From NCBI GenBank assembly GCA_963556695.1, contig CAUWAG010000019.1, positions 1,488,001 through 1,552,000 on the forward strand: a stretch of 64,000 nucleotides of DNA. Reading direction: 5' to 3'. Position numbers and translations under genes: made by a program. The first letter of the stretch is position 1, and the number at the start of each line of letters is the position of its first letter. This stretch comes from Anthostomella pinea. Its lineage: Eukaryota > Ascomycota > Sordariomycetes > Xylariales > Xylariaceae. Below are positions 9,407 through 19,525 of this stretch, in pieces. The notes under the pieces are model-generated. The model searched no databases. It saw nothing but the letters and a program-made list of their open reading frames with translations, and was not told where the DNA came from.

Positions 9407-11922
9407 ATGTCGCAATCACAACCCTCTTCGCAACAGTCCTTCAGCATGAGCCAATCGCAACAATTCAGACATCAATTGCCTGACCACGGCAAGAGGATGG
9501 CCCAAAGTCAAGAACCCCCGCAGATATACAAGGTAAGCAGGCAATAACGAACCCACTAGTGCCCTGGAGCCTCAAAACAGCGCATTGGCTGACAGTCTTT
9601 ATAGGCTGTTTACTCCAACGTGGAAGTATATGAGATGGAGGTCAACAATGTTGCCGTCATGCGCCGACGAAGCGACAGCTGGCTGAACGCTACCCAAATA
9701 CTGAAGGTTGCCAAGATCGACAAGGGAAAGCGGACCAAGATTCTTGAGAAGGAGATCCAGACGGGCGAACACGAGAAGGTTCAGGGCGGCTATGGCAAAT
9801 ACCAGGGGACATGGATTAGATTCGAACGCGGCGTCGAGGTGTGCGACCACTACGGCGTGAGGGAGCTTCTGCGTCCCCTTCTTGAATACGATATGGGTCA
9901 CGACGGAGGCGTGCCCGGTCAAGGCGACTTTAACACCCCCACCAAGGAACAGGCCATGGCCGCTCAGAGGAAACGCAACCTTAGTTCGAACAACGATGCG
10001 CGGACGAATGGCCAGGCGGGCACCTTCTTCATGAAAATCTCGAGTACTGCTTCGAATGCGGTCGCCGCCATCAGCAAGGCTCGTTTCGACTCACCGGGCC
10101 CAAGGGGTCGCAACGGGCTCACGAGGCCGCCCAGCTTCGGTCGACAGTCTTCGATGCAGAGTGTGGGTGACTTCCCCGGAAACTCGCAACAGAGCTTCAA
10201 CTCCGACTACGGCCAGAACGTGGACTCGGCGTACTCGACACAACAAAATACACAGAATATGAACAATAACGAGCCGCCGCCTAAGCGTCAACGTATCGTT
10301 ACTCCCGCCGAAAGCCTTGAATACACGTCTCAGTCAATGGAGATGTACGCTAACAATTTCCCTGGCTCGCCGACCGAACCCAATGAATCTTTCGTATACG
10401 CCGGCATCAATATCTATGAAACAGATGTCGTCCCGTTGCGTCCCTTACCCCAAGAGGTTTCCCCCGAGTCGGACCGGAAACGCAACTTACTGATGGGCCT
10501 ATTCTTGGATATGGGCGCCAACGATCTTGATCCCGTTCAACACGAAGCACTCCGGGCCTTGAGCCCCGTGGATCTCGATACACCGATCGACGCCTCGAGC
10601 CACACTGCCCTTCACTGGGCTGCCACACTAGCTCGAATACCACTGCTCAGGGTACTAATATCGGCAGGAGCGAATCCCTGCAGAGTCAATGCCTCGGGCG
10701 AGACAGCTCTGATGAGAGCCTCGGCTGTCACCAATAATTCTGAGCAGGTCTCGTTTCCTGAACTACTTGATGTTCTGGGCAACACGATCGAAATACGGGA
10801 CAACAGGGGCCGCACTGTCCTACATCACATCGCATTGACGAGTGCCGTCAAGGGCCGAATTCATTCCAGTAGGTATTACCTCGAGAGCCTTCTCGAATGG
10901 GTCGTGAGGCAAGGCAGTGCACCGAGTAGTCAGAACACGGCGGTCAATGGCGAAACGCCCGCGCCGAAAATGGGAATCGGAAGATTTATGAGCGAGATCG
11001 TCAACGCCCAGGACAAGTCGGGAGATACCGCTCTAAGCATTGCGTCGCGAATCGGGAACCGGAGTATAATATCTCAACTGCTCGAGGTGGGCGCTGATGC
11101 CAACATTGCCAACGCAGCTGGTCTGAAGCCGTCCGACTTCGGAGTGGGTGCTGAGGATGGAGAGGCTGGTGTCAATGGCGATGTAGATGATGCCGACAAG
11201 ACGAGGGTCGCCAACCATCATGTGAGCCGAGAGAGCAGTGATTCGATCATCACCTGTAGGTTATTCCGCAAATCAGCTCAATCTCGTCCTGCTTTGAACA
11301 GTGCTAACAGCAAATAGCAATCACCCACCTCTTGAATGAGACTTTAAGCAGTTTCCATTGCGACCTCAAGAAGAAGCAGGCGGATCTGGACTCCTTGCAT
11401 GCCTCATTACGTTCGACGTCGACTCAGCTGGGCGATGCTCGACGGACTCTGGAGTCTTTGCAATCGGCAGCCAAATCCCAGTCCTTGACGCGCCAAAAAA
11501 TATTCAACCTCAGTCGAGGCCGTGAGGAAGAGCAAAAGCGTCTAGCGCGCCTTGAGCAGAGCCATGGCCATCTAAATGCCAGCGGCTCGTGGGAGGAGGA
11601 CTTGAAGTCTCTATCCCAGGATAATGGCGGAGATCCACCGACTGTAGACACATTACCCAGCGCCACGGTCCTACGAGCGCGCATACAGGCTCTCCGGAAC
11701 CGGACGGAGCTGACGAAGAACGGAGTGGCATCGCTCAAGAGCCGGAGCAAAGACGTTGAGATGAAATATCGACGAGTCGTGGCACTCTGTACGGGAGAAA
11801 CGGAAGATCATATCGACAGTACCATTGAAGGTCTGCTACGGGCGGTCGAAAGTGAAAAGGGGGATCTCGAGGTCGGGCGAGTGCGAAGGTTTCTCGGTGG
11901 CATTGACACGATCGTGCAATAA
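9407..11922 (+). CDS. APSES-domain transcription factor, Mbp1/Res2-like MBF subunit
   Basis: The predicted CDS joins 9407-9532, 9605-11255 and 11318-11922 (793 aa). Intron 1 is 72 bp and intron 2 is 62 bp, with a GTGCTAACAG branch region. Residues about 43-150 form the APSES (KilA-N-like) DNA-binding domain, including the WLNATQILKVA core and the GYGKYQGTWI segment. Ankyrin repeats follow at about 370-555 (HTALHWAA and GDTALSIASR units). A long coiled coil occupies about 600-793. This order matches Mbp1/Res1/Res2, DNA-binding partners in the MBF complex that drives G1/S genes from MCB (ACGCGT) sites in the nucleus. The ATG at 9407 was chosen because it gives a Gln/Ser-rich leader spliced in frame to the domain. 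Which paralogue (Res1- or Res2-like) is not settled. Confidence 0.93.
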
Positions 11923-12371
11923 CTGATACCCTGGAGAATCGGAGGTCCTTGGCGCGTTGGGCGCCTTGTGTAGGATGGGCGGGCATTGGGCATTGATCGG
12001 TATTGGCATTCTTGGTGTTTCATACCCCCTGGTGTGTAGACTTCTCGAGCAAGCATGCGTTGGCTGAAGTGCTTTCCATCATCGTGTATGGCCGCTTGGC
12101 CAAATGTTTATATACCACCACCAGATCCCGGACGGGGGTACCTGGCAATGAAGAGATCATGTATGACGGACGGACCTGGCGAAACTCGCAGCATCAGGGA
12201 TCAAGTGCTTCCTTGTCTTGCTTTCTATTCACTTCTTTACGTGTGGTTGAGAGGCCATTGCAATTACTGCTTACGAATCTCGTGGGATTGTTTGCAGCCT
12301 TGAAGGTATCATCTTCGGATTTTCACATGGTGCAGATCATACACGGCCATGTTGGGCGACTAGCCGAGCTC
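11923..12371. terminator. Convergent 3' intergenic region
   Basis: About 450 bp separate the stop codons of the APSES gene (plus) and the Fta1 gene (minus). It should hold the 3' UTRs and polyadenylation signals of both. No clear hairpin or poly(A) signal was singled out. Confidence 0.4.
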
Positions 12372-13820
12372 TTACACAACATCGCTTCGTAGGCTCGCAA
12401 GCTGCATCGCATCCGGACTCCACTCCCTGCCCTTGGCCTTCCGCACCAGGTCTCTCACAAAGCCCCAAACAGCGGCACTGCTGCCATCTTCATCTCGATG
12501 GGCATCTGGGCTGAAGACCTTCACCCGGCCCTCGGACAGCGAGAAGCCACTGCATGCGATCCGCAGGATCCTGACGCCCGGGTGGAACATATCCAGGGCC
12601 AGGTGGTGGTCGATGTACCGAGCCAATGCCTCCGTGAATGGCTGGTCGAAGGACTCGTTGACGGAATCTGGAGCAGGGGTCTTGTCGCTTTGGCTGCTGC
12701 GCCATCCCCAGCCCTCTTCGTCTCTGCCGCCTGCGAGCTTCCGTCGTCTTCGCTTCTGCCGCTCGACTGACAGGTCGTCGTCTGCTCCCCTCTTTCTACC
12801 GCCCTCCTTGGCCAGATGGCCGGTTCTGTCCCCCGCACGCAGAAACCGATAGACCTCGTCCGCCGGGACAATGACATCGATGGATTTCAGTCCCAGTTGA
12901 ACCGTCTCTTCCAGACTGTGGTCTGCTGTCTGATCTCCGAAATTGCTTTCCGGCGGTTCGACATGGAAGCCCAGTGTCAGAGCGACGTCCTTGCTGAGCG
13001 TACTCCGGTTGATCAGTCCGCTCTCCGCGAGCCAGCTCTCCCAGCTGTGCACAATACTTCGCGTGCCCAGACGCAGCGGGCTGACGCGGCAGTCGAAGGT
13101 GCTGGCGAGGAAGTCGACGAGGGCTGCTCTGAGAGGGACGGGCATGCGCAGGAGAAGGAGGGGAAGATGCAAGAAGGCCGCTGGGTCTGCTTGGTCCTCG
13201 GCCCCGGCACCATTGTCTGTTGTCTGCCACGTCCACGACGGCGTCTTGGGGGCGCGTGTACTTCTTCCTTGCCCATTTTCTTCCAGCTCGGGCAGCAGTA
13301 GCGCATTGAAGCTGGCGTTCTCGTAGTCCAGGTCCAAACAGAGTACCTTCTTCTCTCCCTTCTTCCGCCGTCGCGCCTCGTTGTCCTCGTCCTCGCTATT
13401 GAGTTCTCTTGCGCTGCTCCCCAGCTCCTCACTCCCACCCCTCGTCCTGCGACGTGCTGCATCCCCATTGCCGTCCATGAGGCTGCCGACGCTAGCCCAT
13501 CGCCATTCTACCCTCTCCAGCGCGCCGGCACGCCCCAACGTCGCGTCGCTCTCCAGACCGACCTGCACGCCGCGCACTACGTCGCCCACGAAGGTATCGC
13601 GCAGCCGCCTGGAGAGCGTTTCCAGACCCGTGGCCGATAGAGGCTCCTTGCCGATGTAGAGCGGTGAGGCGCGATATGTGGAGAAGGTGGTGTTGAAGAA
13701 TCGGAGCGGACGCTCGGGGTTTATTTCGTCTACATTTGGTTCGTTGTCGGACGGCGATGGTGGTCCCGAGGGCTCTGCTGGGGCTGCGGGAGCTGCACGC
13801 TTGCGTTTTCGTGGCGGCAT
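12372..13820 (-). CDS. fta1: Kinetochore Sim4-complex subunit Fta1 (CENP-L homologue)
   Basis: This is a single-exon frame of 482 aa. After a basic, Ala/Pro-rich start comes the conserved Fta1 N-terminal block (residues about 38-70: RFFNTTFSTYRASPLYIG, then LSRRLRDTFVGDVVRGV), the signature of the fungal CENP-L/Fta1 family. Acidic and basic low-complexity inserts (around 120-160 and 350-385) separate the conserved blocks, as is common in this family. Fta1 belongs to the inner-kinetochore Sim4/CCAN complex and works with the CENP-N homologue Mis15 at centromeres. The start at 13820 keeps the Lys/Arg-rich N-terminus and lies about 630 bp from the divergent 2EXR gene. Identification rests on remembered family similarity. 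Confidence 0.8.
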   Translation of the reverse strand: MPPRKRKRAAPAAPAEPSGPPSPSDNEPNVDEINPERPLRFFNTTFSTYRASPLYIGKEPLSATGLETLSRRLRDTFVGDVVRGVQVGLESDATLGRAGALERVEWRWASVGSLMDGNGDAARRRTRGGSEELGSSARELNSEDEDNEARRRKKGEKKVLCLDLDYENASFNALLLPELEENGQGRSTRAPKTPSWTWQTTDNGAGAEDQADPAAFLHLPLLLLRMPVPLRAALVDFLASTFDCRVSPLRLGTRSIVHSWESWLAESGLINRSTLSKDVALTLGFHVEPPESNFGDQTADHSLEETVQLGLKSIDVIVPADEVYRFLRAGDRTGHLAKEGGRKRGADDDLSVERQKRRRRKLAGGRDEEGWGWRSSQSDKTPAPDSVNESFDQPFTEALARYIDHHLALDMFHPGVRILRIACSGFSLSEGRVKVFSPDAHRDEDGSSAAVWGFVRDLVRKAKGREWSPDAMQLASLRSDVV

Positions 13821-14453
13821 CGTGGCCTTTGCGCGGATATAGCGAGAACCTTTGCAACCGTGAAGTCGATCCTAGGAGGCCAATTGGGCGAGTTGTTGCG
13901 GAATCAGGTTTTCGTGATACTGTCTTCGTGTTGATGGGCAGGAGCAGCGCCGTGGGGCGGAGCAATGCCGCGATACAGTGACAGAACGCGTGGTAACAGG
14001 TCTGAAACAAGGGACTGACGCGATTTTTGACACCTGGCCGGTTCTGTAGAGTTTTTTTTTACACGTATATAAGCTGGCATGACACGGATTTGAATTCCTG
14101 TGGTAGAACACTGGCGCGACGAAGCGGGCGACAGGTGGTTCTGGTGATGTGTAAAATGGTTCGCGTTTGGTGTTGCAGACCTATCGATACGCTATTCGTC
14201 ATAGCTGCCGGGGTGGGATCAGCGGCGTAATGCGGGGTACAGTGCTACAATGCGGCACCTAATGCAGCATCATAACCACCCGACATGCAACCAATCACAG
14301 CATTCCACAAGCTCAACCAACTTCCTTGGTCCTTCATCAACAGTTTCAGTCTGCAAGCTTACACAATTCGATTTTCTACACCATCGCCTCTGCGAACAGA
14401 CCCCCATTCAAACCCCTTCTCCTGATTGCGACTCGGTCACACAACTAAGCACC
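13821..14453. promoter_or_regulatory. Divergent promoter region of fta1 and the 2EXR gene
   Basis: About 630 bp lie between the divergent starts at 13820 (minus) and 14454 (plus). The short T-run at about 14051-14059 and the TATAAG at about 14067-14072 are promoter-like, but neither is tied to a mapped transcript start. An in-frame upstream ATG at 14250 exists for the plus-strand gene. Confidence 0.4.
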
Positions 14454-15578
14454 ATGACTCCGGAACCAATGTCTCTCTCACAAGCTTCCATCGAGAGCAG
14501 CGACGACGACAGCGACTCGTTGAGCTCAAGCTTAACATCATCGGATGCTCTCCCCAGCTTCCGCTTCAACGAACTCCCCCCAGAGATCCGACACCAGATC
14601 TGGCGAGCCGTCGTCCCCTCGGCAGGCATCAACTTCTTCAACGTCCACTGCTTCCCCAACGACCACCCGGGCACGAATCGCAGCACCTCTCCCCCGCGAC
14701 TATACCTCGACCTGCGACGGCTCGATATTGGCGACGACGACGAGACGGTATCACAGTACGATCCTTCGGCATGGCAATCGAGAAGTATACTCAGTCGCAC
14801 CTGCCACGAGGCCCGCACCCTATGCGCCATACCCGAATCCAAAGTCGCCATCATCACGGTCACCCGTCCGAGGCGCGGACTGTTCATCCGGGCAGGCGAC
14901 GGCCAGCTACGGAAGCTCACACCGCTGAACGACCCACGGATCAAATTATCATATAGCGAACTATCACACGAGCAAGAACTCGTCAAGCCCGAACCGCAGA
15001 TCAGCCGCAAGATCCAGGTCCACGCAGACGACATCCTGTGCCTCTCGCTCGAGAACTGCAGCTTCAACCTGCCCAACGCCGAACACCCCCTCATGCGCGA
15101 CGACCTGGACGACAGCCGATACCTCACATACGACTATGACAACGACGAGGACATGGGCTGGGTCTTCGACCCGATCCTGAAGCCGTGCCTGCCGTCCGTG
15201 ATCCCCATCGACCGGTATTGCGTCAGCATGGCGCGCAGCAGCCGCCCGACGCTGAGCTCCGTGCGCGACGTCGTCGCCGGCCTGCTGTACATGTGGGCGC
15301 CGTCGACGCAGTGGGAGGAGAAGCAGGAGCTGCTGCTCATCATGTTCGACGCCGCCACGCAGGAACCTGGCGAGCGGGGCCTGGACGAGCTCACCCCCGC
15401 CGGCGAGGTCTTCTGGGACCGCTTCGGCGACTGCTACGTGCCGCTACCGTGGGACTCTACCTTGTTACGGGCCAAGTACCGTCTCACCAAGGTCTGGCCC
15501 GAGACGAACGATATCCGGGACCGCTATCTGAGATCGGCGCTTCTGCAGTCGCCCAAGAGACCAGCCTCCTCTTTCTAG
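14454..15578 (+). CDS. 2EXR-domain protein
   Basis: This is a single-exon protein of 374 aa from the ATG at 14454 (context ACCATGA). The open frame extends to an upstream ATG at 14250, but that extension is low-complexity and looks like leader. After a Ser/Asp-rich start, residues about 34-55 carry the 2EXR motif (FRFNELPPEIRHQIWRAVVP), an F-box-like block that defines a large, expanded family in filamentous ascomycetes. The downstream CHEAR-type motif is also typical. The 2EXR family is thought to act in protein-protein interaction, but no member-specific function can be assigned. The family is very common in fungi, so a general role is all that can be said. Confidence 0.8.
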   Translation: MTPEPMSLSQASIESSDDDSDSLSSSLTSSDALPSFRFNELPPEIRHQIWRAVVPSAGINFFNVHCFPNDHPGTNRSTSPPRLYLDLRRLDIGDDDETVSQYDPSAWQSRSILSRTCHEARTLCAIPESKVAIITVTRPRRGLFIRAGDGQLRKLTPLNDPRIKLSYSELSHEQELVKPEPQISRKIQVHADDILCLSLENCSFNLPNAEHPLMRDDLDDSRYLTYDYDNDEDMGWVFDPILKPCLPSVIPIDRYCVSMARSSRPTLSSVRDVVAGLLYMWAPSTQWEEKQELLLIMFDAATQEPGERGLDELTPAGEVFWDRFGDCYVPLPWDSTLLRAKYRLTKVWPETNDIRDRYLRSALLQSPKRPASSF

Positions 15579-15923
15579 ACGGCGGCAGTTACATGGTTTG
15601 CTCATACTAAACTAGTGCAGAGGAAGGACAAGCATAGCCATGGAGGTCAATGGTCTGGGGTATGATAGGCTGGATATCAACTTGTATTCTCTTGGGAGAC
15701 TAAGATTAACGCACCTCGACCATGCTGGAACGCTTAGCGCCAGCCATCTGGTCTGTTCACCAATGATCCAACTTGTGCTGTATGGTACACAGCAGCAACT
15801 CCGTACCCAACGCCTTGCAATGCAATGAACTCCGTACAAAATGAACACATGGCTCCCCATCATAGCACGCGGTCTATGCCCCGTGATGCCAATGTCTGTC
15901 GAGTTGACCACAGTTCAGTACCC
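15579..15923. terminator. Convergent 3' intergenic region
   Basis: This 345-bp gap lies between the stop codons of the 2EXR gene (plus) and the Vac1 gene (minus), and should contain both 3' UTRs. Nothing else is recognised. Confidence 0.4.
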
Positions 15924-17924
15924 TCAAGTCATAGTGGGACCGCCTTGAGCATACAGCCCCTGCCACCGTTGTTCTACACCAGAAACTTTGCCTTTCACGC
16001 CTTCGATCTCCTTCTCGAGTTCTTCCACGTTTCTCGTCAGGGCGCTAACCTCTTCAAACCGTCTCGCGCCCCGCGATGTGTTGATCATCTTCTGGACCAT
16101 ATATCTCTGCTCCTCGAGCACGATTAACCGCTCGCGCAGCTCCTTCTCCTCCGTCTCCAATGTCGAGACGACGGTGCTACTCTCGCTCGTCTGGCTGGCT
16201 GTTTCGAAACTATCGTTGCGAAGTGGGCTCGATGCGTGTCCATTCGCCAGCAGACGAGTTTTGGCAGAGCTTGAGCTATTATGCTTCAGCATCCGCGGGA
16301 GGTTCTTCAGGGGTAGCATGTGCATGTGCAGAAATGATGAAGCCGCTTGATATATGGCCTTCTGCAGTTGTTTCTGGGTCGCGCTGTCCGTCTTCATATC
16401 ACGAATTCGTCGCGCAGCCACATCGTACTTGGTGAAGCTGTCGGTAAGTCGCTTCCTGAGTTTGGAAGCCTCCTGTATCTGTGCGTGACTTGGTGTACTA
16501 TCCTCGTCCTGCAGAGGCAATAGTGCCCGCTGGAAGCTGGGCAGGAATTGCTGTATGCCACGTTCGAACTGCCTCAGTGTCTCGTATGCCCGTTGGTCCG
16601 GCGGCTTGTGTACGACTGACTCGACAAAGTCACGCTTCGCAAAGATGGTGAACTTGCAATCCCGACACATGCGGATGTCGATACTTATCGAATCTCCTCC
16701 CAGTTTCTCTGATGTAGGCGCCGTGGGGTTGGCAACGTTCAGACCTATTTCTGTTGAACATGCCGTCTGAGGGTCCGCGCATACCACTCGCCCACATATC
16801 CGACAATGATGCCGCCTGAAGGTCCAAGTCCCGAATTCTTGCTGACAGAATGGGCACTTGGACACCTTCGTGTCGTCCTCCCAGGTCACGACCGATTGCT
16901 CGATAGCCTTGCGCTGATTCCTCTGCGCCGTGAGTGAGGTGACAGGAGAAAATAAACTGCCTCCGCCAGACGCCAGACCATCCTCGGGAGGATTCGCCAG
17001 CAGCTGCGTTAGCTTGGTGAGCCTCTTCTCCAACCGGGAGATCTCCAGGGTCTGTCTATCAACCTTCTTCCTCCGAATTGCAGCGAAACCCTTGGTGTGG
17101 TCCCTCGTCAAGCCGTTGTGGTCATTGTATCCTTCTCTTGACTTGTAGCACGTTTCACACACTCGGCACCAATATCCCCGCACAGGCTCGTGCGATGCCG
17201 ACCGTGACAGCTTCATCTGGTACATGGTGTGTTCCTCGCAGAAAAGGCGGCCGCATTGCCTGCAGTTGACACTGCCGTTGACCGCGCCCAGCCTCTTTCC
17301 ACATGCTGGTTCGGTACACGCGTCGTTGATGCCTTGGCGTTGCCAGTGTGACCGAGTGATCAGATCGTCGGGATCGACGGGCAAATCGGGAACGGGGGAT
17401 CTGGTATTCCGTATCGCGGTAGGCGGAGTAAGTGGTAAAGACTCGTTGGACTCAAAGACTTCGAGCCCACGGAGCTTCTGGTTGATGAGCGAGAGGGGTT
17501 GGAAACGCTTCGCCTTGAGGACCTGCTTGTCGATCCAAGTCTTGACCTCGTCCTGTTCGAACTCGGGAAGCTCCTGGTGATTATCGTCGATGTGTCGGTT
17601 CAGCTGCAGCAGTGTCATCATCTCCTCGTTGCAGATGGGGCACACGAGCTTGCTGCTATTCGCGAGGCCGGCGCTACTGGGGCCGCCGACACTGATGTTG
17701 GAGGTCAGATCCTGGGCGAAGCCGGGCAAGGGGCTGGGAGTGCCGAGCGACATGGAGGACACATCAGGCGACCCGATGGAAAGCGTGCTGTCTGAGGGTG
17801 CCGATGGGCTGGAGGCTCTTTCCCTCCCCCTCTGGATGGCGGGCGTAGTAGGAGGGGCAAGCCCCTTGCCGCTGCCCAGCACTCTCCCACCACCTAGCTT
17901 GCGTCCAGACATCGTGGCGGGCAA
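15924..17924 (-). CDS. Vac1/Pep7-like endosomal FYVE-domain protein
   Basis: This is a single-exon frame of 666 aa. A C2H2 finger lies near residues 95-115 (CPICNEEMMTLLQLNRHIDDNH). A first, atypical FYVE-like zinc cluster follows at about 203-260, and a second FYVE domain at about 357-425 carries the phosphoinositide-binding RRHHCR motif (370-375, followed by ICGRVVC). The C-terminal third is helical with a coiled coil near 600-660, suited to Rab binding. C2H2 plus two FYVE domains is the layout of yeast Vac1/Pep7, which links PtdIns3P, the Rab5 homologue Vps21 and Vps45/Pep12 in Golgi-to-endosome fusion. A second Met at residue 5 could equally be the start. It is divergent from met8 across a 690-bp gap. 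Confidence 0.87.
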   Translation of the reverse strand: MPATMSGRKLGGGRVLGSGKGLAPPTTPAIQRGRERASSPSAPSDSTLSIGSPDVSSMSLGTPSPLPGFAQDLTSNISVGGPSSAGLANSSKLVCPICNEEMMTLLQLNRHIDDNHQELPEFEQDEVKTWIDKQVLKAKRFQPLSLINQKLRGLEVFESNESLPLTPPTAIRNTRSPVPDLPVDPDDLITRSHWQRQGINDACTEPACGKRLGAVNGSVNCRQCGRLFCEEHTMYQMKLSRSASHEPVRGYWCRVCETCYKSREGYNDHNGLTRDHTKGFAAIRRKKVDRQTLEISRLEKRLTKLTQLLANPPEDGLASGGGSLFSPVTSLTAQRNQRKAIEQSVVTWEDDTKVSKCPFCQQEFGTWTFRRHHCRICGRVVCADPQTACSTEIGLNVANPTAPTSEKLGGDSISIDIRMCRDCKFTIFAKRDFVESVVHKPPDQRAYETLRQFERGIQQFLPSFQRALLPLQDEDSTPSHAQIQEASKLRKRLTDSFTKYDVAARRIRDMKTDSATQKQLQKAIYQAASSFLHMHMLPLKNLPRMLKHNSSSSAKTRLLANGHASSPLRNDSFETASQTSESSTVVSTLETEEKELRERLIVLEEQRYMVQKMINTSRGARRFEEVSALTRNVEELEKEIEGVKGKVSGVEQRWQGLYAQGGPTMT

Positions 17925-18610
17925 GACGGTTCACGAAGTCGTTGCCATCTGGTGACCTCGATCGTCGTTATGTCGGTTACCGCGCTCGGACGGACGTTGC
18001 CTTGAGGAGGATTGTGTTGGACCGGCGGCGTTGTGGTACAGCACCATGTAAAGGTGGCCTTTGCCCCATGAGGCAGGAGGATCTATAGGTTCGATAGGCA
18101 GGACAGGTGATGTAAAAATAAAGATCTTCAGATTCTAGAGTTAAAATGTTATTTGAAAGACTAAGCTCGTGCTAGAAGTTAGAAGACACCACCTTCAGAG
18201 AGGTTGTAGGCGTGGGCGTGCTGATGAGGGGTGCTACGTACAATTAATGTAAGGCCATGACTTGATGGACGGGATAATCGGATGAGTTATGATTGATTAA
18301 TTTATTATGCTGGAAATTCACACTTAACTGCATGCGCAGCAGCCAATGAGATGCTGCCATCGACGTCGCATGGGGAGCAACGACGCACGTTACAGGGCAT
18401 GCACCTAGTGGATAAGAGATAAGATCCACTATCTCTCCGCCGCCGATAAAGCGTAACAGCCTATCGATAAGAGCTTCTCAGCTTTTGCGCTCTCGTCATT
18501 GATGCCGTCAGTCAGTCATTGGCATCTCCGACGTTGTTCTCTGGCAAAAGACAGGATGAACACCTCCTCTGATCCTGTTCCGCCTTCCCTGCACGTTTCA
18601 ACGAGAGAGG
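17925..18610. promoter_or_regulatory. Divergent promoter region of the Vac1-like gene and met8
   Basis: This roughly 690-bp gap lies between start codons on opposite strands. An AT-richer patch at about 18110-18310 lies in the middle. No binding site was assigned. Confidence 0.4.
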
Positions 18611-19525
18611 ATGACAGACAATAAGAAAGAGAAGTTCCCCAAAGTCCAGGGCGGAGGCAGCCTGATTCTCGCATGGCAGATCAAGAATAAGACTGTCTTG
18701 GTGGTTGGCGGAGGCGAGGTGGGTGCATCTTCTTCTGACAACTTCGTACTCTCCCCTTTCCTCTGCCTTCCTTCTCCCTGCACCCCTTCTGCTTGACTCC
18801 GAACGACAAACACCTAACATGATCAGGTCGCCGTTGGTCGAATCCTCAATCTCCTCGATGCCGACGCCAAGGTCGTAGTTGTGTGCCCATCCTCGGGCCT
18901 CAGCGCAGAAGTGCGCCATCGCATTGACCACAACCAGGTGACCTACCTGGACCGTGCATTCGAGCCTTCCGACCTTGAGACGCTTCCTCCGAGCAATGGG
19001 CCTCCCGACATGGTCCTTACCGCGGTCGATGATCCCGCCGCCTCTACCCAGATCTGGAAGCTCTGCAAGCAGCATCGCATCCCTGCCAATATCGCAGATG
19101 TCCCGCCCGAGTGTGATTTCTACTTTGGAAGTGTACACCGTGACGGACCCCTTCAGATCATGGTCAGCACCAACGGTAAAGGCCCAAGGCTAGCCGCCAG
19201 TATTCGGAAGTTCATTGGAAAGCAGCTGCCGCCAGGCGTGGGCGATGCAATCGAGAGGATCGGCGAGCTGCGGGCTAAGCTGCGGAAAGTTGCACCAGAC
19301 CCGGAGGAAGGCCCCAAGAGGATGCGCTGGATGATCAAGGTCAGCGATGCCTATACCTGGGACGACATGAGTACACTCAGCGACGAAGACATGGACAATA
19401 TCTTGACATTCTACCGCCCTAACAACGTCCCCGACCTAGATGTGCTCAAAGCTATGCGTGGGGGTAAGACTCCGGAGGATATCGATGTATTCGACGGCTC
19501 CTTTGGCTTCAGCGTTGGCGCATGA
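18611..19525 (+). CDS. met8: Met8-like precorrin-2 dehydrogenase / sirohydrochlorin ferrochelatase
   Basis: The predicted CDS joins 18611-18718 and 18827-19525 (268 aa, close to yeast Met8 at 274). The 108-bp intron has a GTGGGT donor, a CTAAC branch site and a CAG acceptor. It falls inside the Rossmann glycine motif (VLVVGGGE, then VAVGRIL), which binds NAD+. The ADVPPECDFYFG segment corresponds to the conserved Met8 active-site region with its catalytic Asp. The enzyme oxidises precorrin-2 to sirohydrochlorin and inserts iron to make siroheme, the cofactor of sulfite and nitrite reductases. The start at 18611 follows from exon phase and length. The C-terminus lacks the methyltransferase domain found in bacterial CysG, as expected for fungi. 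Confidence 0.92.

Noticed and set aside
14250..14453. Upstream ATG at 14250 as start of the 2EXR protein
   Set aside because: The extra 68 residues are His/Gln/Thr-rich low complexity, unlike the family. The ATG at 14454 has a better context and starts the acidic Ser-rich leader usual for these proteins.
14408..15127. 239-codon minus-strand open frame opposite the 2EXR gene
   Set aside because: It is antisense to a gene with a recognised motif and is Ser/Arg-rich low complexity.
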